DNA of 64,000 bases, from the NCBI GenBank assembly GCA_001725255.1, contig MEFV01000013.1, forward strand, positions 1 to 64,000, in the 5' to 3' direction. Positions 21,838-27,929 of this stretch are shown piece by piece. This stretch comes from Comamonas sp. SCN 67-35. GTDB taxonomy: Bacteria > Pseudomonadota > Gammaproteobacteria > Burkholderiales > Burkholderiaceae_C. The translations under genes were made by a program, and so were the position numbers. The notes below the pieces were generated by a model, which was not told the origin of the DNA, ran no database searches, and was given only the letters and a program-made list of their open reading frames with translations. Position 1 is the stretch's first letter; each line of letters opens with the position of its first letter.

Positions 21838-23258
21838 ATAAACCTGTTTTGATAGCTGCTAACGCTTTACAGAAAAGCGCTGGAGCCGTTTTTTGCTTGA
21901 TACTTTCCGTCACGCTGCTTGCGGCCTGCTCCAGCGTCACGCCGCCGCAGGCGAGCGATGCGCCGCTGCCCACGCACTGGAAGAGCGCCGCGCCCGAAGG
22001 CTGGGTGAGCACCGCCGCCTACAGGCAGTGGCAAGGCGGCCAGTGGTGGCAGCTCTTTGGCGATGAGATGCTGGACGCACTGGCGCCGCAGGTGGAGGTG
22101 GGCAATCAGAACATCGCCGCGGCGGCCGCCAACGTGGCGCAGGCGCAGGCGCTGCTGCGCCAGAGCGAATCGCAACGCCTCCCGACGCTGGGCGTGCAGG
22201 CAGCGGCGCAGCGGTCCGGCGACCCCGCGCACGGCAGCGCCAGCGCCGGCCTTGCGGCGAGCTGGGCGCCCGACCTCTGGGGCCGCATCGCCGCCGGCGT
22301 GGCGAGCCAGCAGGCGCAGCTTGAGGCCAGCGAGGCCGATCTGGCCGGCGCACGCCTGGCGGCGCAGGCCAGCCTGGCGCAGGCCTACTTCCAGGTGCGC
22401 GAGCTCGATGCCGAATCGCAGCTGATGGACGAGATCATCGCGGGCTATGTGCGCGCGCAGTCGATCACCGACAACCGCTACCGCGCGGGCATCGCCGCAC
22501 ATACCGACCTGCTGCAAGCGCAGACCACGCTGGAAAATGCCCGCGCCACGCGCGAGAGCCTGCGGCGCAGCCGAGCCACGGCCGAGCACGCCATGGCGCT
22601 GCTGCTGGGCCGGGCGCCCGCGCAATTCACGCTCGAGACCGCCGCCTGGCGCAGCGTCGTGCCCAGCGTGCCGCCGCTGCTGCCGTCCGAACTCTTGCTG
22701 CGCCGCCCGGACGTGGCCTCGGCCGAGCGCGCCGTCGTCGCCGCCAACGCGCGCATCGGCGCCGCGCAGGCCGCGTGGTTTCCCAGCCTTTCCTTGAGCG
22801 CGGGTGTGGGTGGCGCGGCGGGCAACCTCGCCGATCTGCTCTCGGTGCCCACGCTCACCTGGTCGCTGGGTGCGAGCCTGGCGCAAACGCTGTTCGACGC
22901 GGGTGCGCGCGACGCCGCCGTGCAGCAGGCCATCGCCGCGCAGCAGGCCGCGAGCGCCCAGTACCGCCAGAGCGCGCTCACCGCCATGGGGCAGGTCGAA
23001 GACCAGCTCACCGCGCTCGATGCGCTGGCGCGCCAGATCGCGCACCAGCAGGCCGCCGCCGAGGCCGCCGCGGGCGCCGAGCAGCGCACGCTCAACAGCT
23101 ACCAGGCGGGCCTGTCGGCCTACACCAGCGTGGTGACGGCGCAGGCCGCCACGCTCGGCGCGCGCCGCTCGCTGATGCAGCTGCAACTGCAGCGCCAGCA
23201 GGCCGTGGTCGCGCTGGTGCAGGCGCTGGGGGGTGGCTGGATCGCGCCCTGGGCGTGA
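21834..23258 (+). CDS. Outer-membrane efflux lipoprotein (NodT/OprM family)
   Basis: A 474-residue outer-membrane channel for the MdtABC-type pump. A lipoprotein signal ends with LLAAC (acylated Cys at about residue 32). Two OEP repeats follow, with features such as SWAPDLWGRIAAGVASQQAQ and LLPSELLLRRPDVASAERAV. The start overlaps the mdtC stop (ATGA). The first 20 or so codons (MNKPVLIAANALQKSAGAVF) coincide with a copy of the dispersed hairpin repeat, so the repeat supplies the front of the signal peptide. Confidence 0.92.
   Translation: MNKPVLIAANALQKSAGAVFCLILSVTLLAACSSVTPPQASDAPLPTHWKSAAPEGWVSTAAYRQWQGGQWWQLFGDEMLDALAPQVEVGNQNIAAAAANVAQAQALLRQSESQRLPTLGVQAAAQRSGDPAHGSASAGLAASWAPDLWGRIAAGVASQQAQLEASEADLAGARLAAQASLAQAYFQVRELDAESQLMDEIIAGYVRAQSITDNRYRAGIAAHTDLLQAQTTLENARATRESLRRSRATAEHAMALLLGRAPAQFTLETAAWRSVVPSVPPLLPSELLLRRPDVASAERAVVAANARIGAAQAAWFPSLSLSAGVGGAAGNLADLLSVPTLTWSLGASLAQTLFDAGARDAAVQQAIAAQQAASAQYRQSALTAMGQVEDQLTALDALARQIAHQQAAAEAAAGAEQRTLNSYQAGLSAYTSVVTAQAATLGARRSLMQLQLQRQQAVVALVQALGGGWIAPWA
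21847..21895 (+). repeat. Dispersed hairpin repeat, copy 2, inside a coding region
   Basis: GATAGCTGCTAACGCTTT..AAAAGCGCTGGAGCC followed by a T-run aligns with copy 1 (8698-8746) along its length. It includes the CGCTT/AAGCG stem and the AGCTGC/GGAGC outer pairing. It lies wholly within the start of the outer-membrane factor gene. Confidence 0.65.
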
Positions 23259-23409
23259 GCTTCGGTCGGGCGGGTTCGGGGCCTTGCAGGCCACGCCCTG
23301 GCGCCGCCTCCAAATAGTTGTAGCTTTCTCCAGCCGCTCCCTTTAGACTGCCGCGGCGAATTGAAGCTGCCGGTATCCCCTGGTGCACTCACGGGAAGCG
23401 AGGAGACGC

Positions 23410-23949
23410 ATGACAAATCAAGACGTGATCCTGACGGTCTGGCTGGTTGGCGCTGCGCTGATCACCCTGGGGTTCATCTTCGTCATCATGCAGGTGGGCA
23501 AGCCCGCCGGTGATGCCGCGGCGCGAATGCACGCGTCACACACCTGGCAGGCGCGGCTCTTCGCCCTGATGGCCGTGGCATTCATCGTCGGCACCTGGGC
23601 CACCTTGCGCCACTTCCCGATTCCCGCGCAGGGTAGGGCGCTGGGCGCGCCACAGACGGTGCAGGCCGTCGGCCGCATGTGGTCGTGGGAGCTCAAGCCC
23701 GACAAGGTGAACGCAGCCAGCGCAGTGGAATTTCGCGTCACGAGCGACGACGTCAATCACGGCTTCGCCATCTACGCGCCGAGCGGCCGCATCGTCACGC
23801 AGACGCAGGCCATGCCCGGCTACACCAACCACCTGCTCTACACCTTCGATGAGCCCGGCATCTACACCGTGCAGTGCATCGAATACTGCGGCGTCGGGCA
23901 CGGACCCATGACTGCCACCTTTGAAGTTCTCGCGGCGAAAGGACAGTGA
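23410..23949 (+). CDS. norS: CuA-containing subunit II of a heme-copper NO reductase (NorS-like)
   Basis: A 179-residue membrane-anchored cupredoxin with two N-terminal helices (residues 8-28 and 50-68). The full CuA ligand set is present: H117, then C156-x-E158-x-C160, H164 and M167 (CIEYCGVGHGPM). It takes electrons from a soluble donor to the catalytic subunit. The order subunit II, subunit I, SCO, small membrane protein matches the norSY-senC-orf1 clusters described in ammonia oxidisers. A GGAG site fixes the ATG. No obvious FNR/DNR or NsrR box is seen in the 151-bp gap upstream. An ordinary oxygen-reducing cytochrome c oxidase subunit II is the alternative. Confidence 0.85.
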   Translation: MTNQDVILTVWLVGAALITLGFIFVIMQVGKPAGDAAARMHASHTWQARLFALMAVAFIVGTWATLRHFPIPAQGRALGAPQTVQAVGRMWSWELKPDKVNAASAVEFRVTSDDVNHGFAIYAPSGRIVTQTQAMPGYTNHLLYTFDEPGIYTVQCIEYCGVGHGPMTATFEVLAAKGQ

Positions 23950-23951
23950 CC

Positions 23952-25451
23952 ATGGCCTCGCTCACCCTCTACCCGCAGGAAGAGCGTCTCGCCGGTGGCG
24001 AACGCCTCACCTTCAACCTCTACCTCGTCACGGGGCTGCTGCTCTTCGTGCTCATGATGCTGCTGGGCGTGGTCATGCGCATGACGCAGGCACGCTGGCT
24101 GGGCGTGCCGTCCGACTGGTTCTACCAGCTGCTGTCCATGCATGGCGCCGGCATGGTCGGCACCTCGGTGATGATCACGACGGCAACGATGTGGTTCTTC
24201 CTGCGCAAGTACGTGACCCTGCACCTGTGGGCATTCGCCACCAATTACGTGCTTTTCATGCTGGGCGCACTGTGCATCATCGGAGCCATTTTCGGCGGCG
24301 GCTACGCGGCGCTATGGACCTTCCTCTACCCGCTGCCCATGCAGGGCATGGGCCTGTGGTCGCCGGGAGCCTCGGCGCTGTTCATGTTGGGCTACCTGCT
24401 GATCGGCGTCGGCTCGCTCGTGTTCTACATGGACGCCGCCGCCGGCATCATCAAGGTGCACGGCAACCTCGCGCGCGCCCTGGGCCTGCACTGGCTCTTC
24501 AGGGGCGTCATCGACCCCGACCATCCCAAGGCGGTGGTGGCCAGCACCAGCATGGTCATCGCCAACACCCTGGGCATCCTGGCCGGCGCGGTGGCGCTGG
24601 TGATGAGCCTGGTCAGCATTTTCTTTCCCGAGGTCAAGCTCGACGCGGTCATGATCAAGACGCTGATCTACTGGTTCGGGCACATGTACATCAATGCGGC
24701 GATCTACATGGGCGTGATCGCCATCTACGAACTGCTGCCGCGTTACACGCACCGGCCGTATGCGCTTTCGCGCCCGTTTCTCTGGGGCTGGGCGGCGACC
24801 TCGATGCTGGTGATCATCGTCTTTCCCCATCACCTTCTGATGGATTACGCGATGCCGCACTGGATGCTGGTGATGGGCCAGATCGCGTCCTGGGGTTCGG
24901 GTTTTCCGGTCGTCATCGTCACCACCTGGGGGGCACTGAGCAACCTCTACCGCGCCGATTTCAAGTGGAGCCTTCCGCCCATGCTGCTGGTGCTTGCGCT
25001 CTTCGGCTGGGTTACGGGCGGCTTTGGCGCATTGCTGGACAGCACCATCCGCGTGAACCTGACCATGCACAACACGCAGTGGGTGCCCGGGCATTTCCAC
25101 TTCTACCTGCTGCTGGGCGTGGTGGCGATGACGCTGGGCTTCATCTACCACGTGATCGGCGATCGTGCGCCCGACGCCACCCGTTCGGGAACGGGCCACA
25201 AGATGTTTGCGCTTTATCTGGCGGGGGCGCTTGTCTTTCTCTTCGGCTTCCTCGATGGCGGACGCGTGAGCGTGCCTCGGCGCATGGCCGAGCACCTGGA
25301 CGCCTGGCTGTTCACCGATCAGGTCGGCGCTGTCGGCGGCCTGCTGGTGCTGCTGGCCATGCTGTATTTCGCGGCGCAGCTCACGGCGGGTCTGCTGCAG
25401 ACGCCCCGCGCGGGAGCGGCCCGTGTCGACACGGCGAACGCTGCTCGCTAG
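23952..25451 (+). CDS. norY: Heme-copper oxidoreductase subunit I lacking the active-site Tyr (NorY-like, sNOR)
   Basis: A 499-residue, twelve-helix catalytic subunit. The low-spin heme ligand is H64. CuB ligands are H244 and the pair H293-H294. H381 and H383 (PGHFHF) serve the high-spin and low-spin hemes. In oxygen reductases the CuB His is followed four residues later by the cross-linked Tyr (HPEVY). Here the sequence is H244-MYIN, with Asn248 at that place. Loss of that Tyr together with a CuA partner fits the CuA-type NO reductases (sNOR). An in-frame GTG at 23946 overlaps the norS stop and may be the true start. NO reduction is inferred from homology, not shown. Confidence 0.82.
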   Translation: MASLTLYPQEERLAGGERLTFNLYLVTGLLLFVLMMLLGVVMRMTQARWLGVPSDWFYQLLSMHGAGMVGTSVMITTATMWFFLRKYVTLHLWAFATNYVLFMLGALCIIGAIFGGGYAALWTFLYPLPMQGMGLWSPGASALFMLGYLLIGVGSLVFYMDAAAGIIKVHGNLARALGLHWLFRGVIDPDHPKAVVASTSMVIANTLGILAGAVALVMSLVSIFFPEVKLDAVMIKTLIYWFGHMYINAAIYMGVIAIYELLPRYTHRPYALSRPFLWGWAATSMLVIIVFPHHLLMDYAMPHWMLVMGQIASWGSGFPVVIVTTWGALSNLYRADFKWSLPPMLLVLALFGWVTGGFGALLDSTIRVNLTMHNTQWVPGHFHFYLLLGVVAMTLGFIYHVIGDRAPDATRSGTGHKMFALYLAGALVFLFGFLDGGRVSVPRRMAEHLDAWLFTDQVGAVGGLLVLLAMLYFAAQLTAGLLQTPRAGAARVDTANAAR

Positions 25452-26037
25452 CCTGCCGATCGTGCTGGGGGGCGTGGCCGCGCTGGCCGCGGCCACCGAT
25501 GGCTTTCGCGCCTTCACCTCCGAGACGGCGCGACGCCTGTCCATCGCCGCTCGGGCACGCCCCTTGCCCTCCGTGGCGCTGCAAACGGCGCAGGGGCAAA
25601 CCGTCAGCCTGGCCCAACTGCGCGGGCGCTGGCTGCTCGTGGATTTCATCTACACCCGTTGCGAGACCTACTGCTCGGTGCAGGGCAACGAATTCGCACG
25701 ACTGCAGCAGCGGCTCGCCAGGCCGATCTCCAGCGGGCAGGTCGCGCTCCTGAGTATCAGCTTTGATCCAGGCTACGACACACCGCAGCAGTTGCAGGCC
25801 TACCAGCGGCGCTCGGGTGACCACGGCACGGGCTGGATTGCCGCGCGGCCCCTGCAGGCTTCGGACCTGGCGCTGCTGCTGCGCGCCTTTGGTGTCGTCG
25901 CCGTGCCCGACCGGCTGGGCGGATATGTGCACAACGCCGCCATCGCCATTGTCGATCCGCGCGGCCGGCTGGTGCGGATCGTCGATTGGGATGCCCACGA
26001 ACAGGCCGAGGCATGGGTACGCCAGCGCATCGCTTGA
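25423..26037 (+). CDS. senC: SCO1/SenC copper chaperone
   Basis: A 204-residue membrane-anchored thioredoxin-fold copper protein for loading CuA. The copper ligands CETYC (C80, C84) and H170 (GGYVHNAAIAIVDPRG) are present. The N-terminus is a hydrophobic anchor preceded by RR (MSTRRTLLASLPIVLGG). It starts with GTG inside the end of the subunit I gene (29-bp overlap) and its TGA overlaps the next ATG, so it is tightly coupled to norSY. The region between the thioredoxin core and the His is somewhat shorter than usual. Confidence 0.87.
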   Translation: MSTRRTLLASLPIVLGGVAALAAATDGFRAFTSETARRLSIAARARPLPSVALQTAQGQTVSLAQLRGRWLLVDFIYTRCETYCSVQGNEFARLQQRLARPISSGQVALLSISFDPGYDTPQQLQAYQRRSGDHGTGWIAARPLQASDLALLLRAFGVVAVPDRLGGYVHNAAIAIVDPRGRLVRIVDWDAHEQAEAWVRQRIA

Positions 26038-26621
26038 TGAGCCTGACCGCACCGCGCAAGGCGTGGCTGGGCGCGGCTTTGTGGCTGGCGCTGGCCCTGC
26101 CGCCGCTGCGCGCGCCACTCGAAGCCAGCATGACGCTGCACATGCTGGTGCAGATGCCCCTGCTGGCACTGGCGGGCGTATGGCTGGTAGCGCCGCTGCC
26201 GCCGCCCTGGCGCGAGCGCCTGGCACGCTGGAACCAGCGTGGCATCAACGGCTTCCTGCTGGCCTCGTTCGTCGGCATGCTCTGGATGGTGCCGCGCATG
26301 CTCGACGAGGCCGTACAGCAGCCCTGGGCGGCGCTGGCCAAGTTCACCAGCATTCCCCTGCTGCTTGGCGCACCACTGGCGCTGAGCTGGCCGCGCGCGG
26401 GTTTTGTGCTGCGCGCCGTGCTGCTGCTGGAGGCCGTCGCCACGGCGTTTCGCCTGGGCTGGCTCTACCTGGCCACGCCCAGCCGGCTGTGCAGCAATTA
26501 CCTGCTCGATGACCAGCAACGCCTGGGGCAGGTACTGCTGCTGATCGGGCTGGTGCTCAGCCTCGTGGTGGCCGGCCGATTGATGTGGGGGCACATCCGG
26601 GTCGAGGATCCACCGGTTTGA
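26037..26621 (+). CDS. Small membrane protein of the norSY-senC cluster (orf1; CtaG-like features)
   Basis: A 194-residue protein with five to six predicted helices, starting MSLTAPRKAWLGAALWLALA. The stretch TLHMLVQMPLLALAG resembles the HMxxHMxL helix of CtaG (caa3 assembly) proteins, but with only part of the histidines. Start and senC stop overlap (TGATG), which makes it the fourth member of the operon. Its position equals that of orf1 in norSY-senC-orf1 clusters. A role in assembly or copper delivery is inferred from context only. Confidence 0.7.
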   Translation: MSLTAPRKAWLGAALWLALALPPLRAPLEASMTLHMLVQMPLLALAGVWLVAPLPPPWRERLARWNQRGINGFLLASFVGMLWMVPRMLDEAVQQPWAALAKFTSIPLLLGAPLALSWPRAGFVLRAVLLLEAVATAFRLGWLYLATPSRLCSNYLLDDQQRLGQVLLLIGLVLSLVVAGRLMWGHIRVEDPPV

Positions 26622-26631
26622 GGGGGGTGGC

Positions 26632-27642
26632 TCACGCAGCCCTCCGGCCCGAACCGCCGTCGGGTCCGTGTTGCCCGTGGCTTGGAGCGGCCTCGCGGTA
26701 CTGCCCCGGCGTCTGGCCGAAGCGGCGCCTGAAGTGCTGGCGCAGCGAAGTGCCTGTGGCGAAGCCCACCTTTTCGGCGATTTCCTCCACCGTGTGATCG
26801 GTGCCGTGCAGCAGTTGCTGGGCCAGCAGCAGGCGCTGGTGCAACTGCCACTGGCCATACGTGGTGCCGGTGATCCGCCGGAAGTGCCGCGTGAAGGCGC
26901 GCACGCTCAGGCCGGTCCGGGCGGCTGCCGCCTCCAGACCGATGGCTTCATGCAGGTGCAAGCTCACCCAATCGAGCGTGCCACGCACCTTGCGGTCGAC
27001 GTCCGTCCGCACGATGGGACTGCCCAGGCGCTGCTGCTGCGCACCTTCGCGCTGCGGCGCGCTGACGATCCGCCGCGCCACTTCCGTGGCCACGGCGGGG
27101 CCGCATAATTTTCTCAGCAGTTGCAGGCAGATGTCGATGGCCGACGCCCCGCCGGCGCTGGTCCAGAGGCGGTCCTCGACGGTGTAAAGCACGTCGGGCT
27201 GTAGCCGGATGTCGGGATGGCGCTCGGCCAGCAGGGGCACGCGCGCCCAGTGCGTGGTGGCGCGCCGCCCAGCGAGCAGTCCCGCACCCGCCAGTACGAA
27301 CACGCCCAGGCACAGCCCCACGATGTGCGCGCCTAGCGCGTGCGCCTTGTGCAGTGCCTGCTTGAGCGGCGCGGGTACGGGGGTATCCACCGAGTGCCAG
27401 CCGGGCACCACCACCGCGTCCGCTTTCGTCAGAGCCTCCAGATCACCCGTCGCGTTGATGTCGAAACCAGCCAGGGTATGAATCATTCCAGGGGCGACCG
27501 CGCACATCCTGATGTCGATGCAGGAAGTGCCGAACCCGCTGTAGCCGAACACCAGCAAGGGGCCCGCCAGATGGAAGGGCCCGATGTTCTCGTAGAGCAG
27601 CAGCGCCACCACGGGGCGGCGCTGCAGTTCAGATCCGGGCAT
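26632..27642 (-). CDS. GlxA/FtrA-type AraC-family transcriptional regulator
   Basis: A 336-residue two-domain regulator. Residues about 10-190 form a DJ-1/PfpI-like domain (VVALLLYENIGPFHLAGPL ... AHIVGLCLGVFVLAGAGLL). The C-terminal third is an AraC double helix-turn-helix (ARTGLSVRAFTRHFRRITGT and KVGFATGTSLRQHFRRRFG). The nucleophile-elbow Cys is in GLCLGVF. It converges on the norSY operon with 10 bp between stops. ATG at 27642 is chosen because the family core begins almost at once; ATG 27705 is also possible, and the open frame even runs into the transposon end. Target genes are unknown. Confidence 0.85.
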   Translation of the reverse strand: MPGSELQRRPVVALLLYENIGPFHLAGPLLVFGYSGFGTSCIDIRMCAVAPGMIHTLAGFDINATGDLEALTKADAVVVPGWHSVDTPVPAPLKQALHKAHALGAHIVGLCLGVFVLAGAGLLAGRRATTHWARVPLLAERHPDIRLQPDVLYTVEDRLWTSAGGASAIDICLQLLRKLCGPAVATEVARRIVSAPQREGAQQQRLGSPIVRTDVDRKVRGTLDWVSLHLHEAIGLEAAAARTGLSVRAFTRHFRRITGTTYGQWQLHQRLLLAQQLLHGTDHTVEEIAEKVGFATGTSLRQHFRRRFGQTPGQYREAAPSHGQHGPDGGSGRRAA

Positions 27643-27867
27643 TCCGAAAAGTTGATTTTTTGCAAGGCGTTGGCCAGAACCTATTGTTGTTTGTTCGAAA
27701 TTCATCTTGTGCTGTGGGCCGGGAAGAGCAGCATGGGTTGCCGCTTCCAAGGTTGCCAGTTTGGCGCAGACAGACCCGGCCACCAGGTACTTTTCAAGGC
27801 GGATTCTTGCGCGGTCAAATACCTGCGTATCAAGTGGTCTCATCTTGTCGCATCGAGCCATCAACCC

Positions 27868-27872
27868 GAATG
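27868..27872. repeat. 5-bp target-site duplication, left copy (GAATG)
   Basis: GAATG directly precedes the left terminal inverted repeat, and the same five bases directly follow the right one at 39505-39509. Five-base duplications are the rule for Tn3-family transposition. Confidence 0.9.
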
Positions 27873-27929
27873 GAGGTCCGGCCGGGATTACGGTTTTTTT
27901 CGCCAAAACCAACTTAACTTGCTGATTTA
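27873..27929 (+). repeat. Left terminal inverted repeat of the transposon
   Basis: The first 36 bp match the right end with three mismatches at positions 5-7. After a 12-bp non-matching stretch, the nine bases GCTGATTTA (27921-27929) recur at exactly the same offset in the right end. A second transposase-binding box is therefore likely. The tnpA stop codon lies inside this repeat. Confidence 0.9.

Noticed and set aside
23259..23409. Looked for FNR/DNR or NsrR boxes before the NorSY-like operon
   Set aside because: No TTGAT-N4-ATCAA or clear NsrR palindrome was visible. Regulation remains open.
23410..25451. Plain cytochrome c oxidase (aa3 or ba3)
   Set aside because: Subunit I has Asn where O2 reductases of these types have the cross-linked Tyr, and the four-gene order fits norSY-senC-orf1 better.
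27643..27912. Longer N-terminus of the GlxA-type regulator reaching the transposon end
   Set aside because: The extra codons include the transposon terminal repeat and start with TTG. They show no family similarity, and the conserved domain starts almost at once after ATG 27642.
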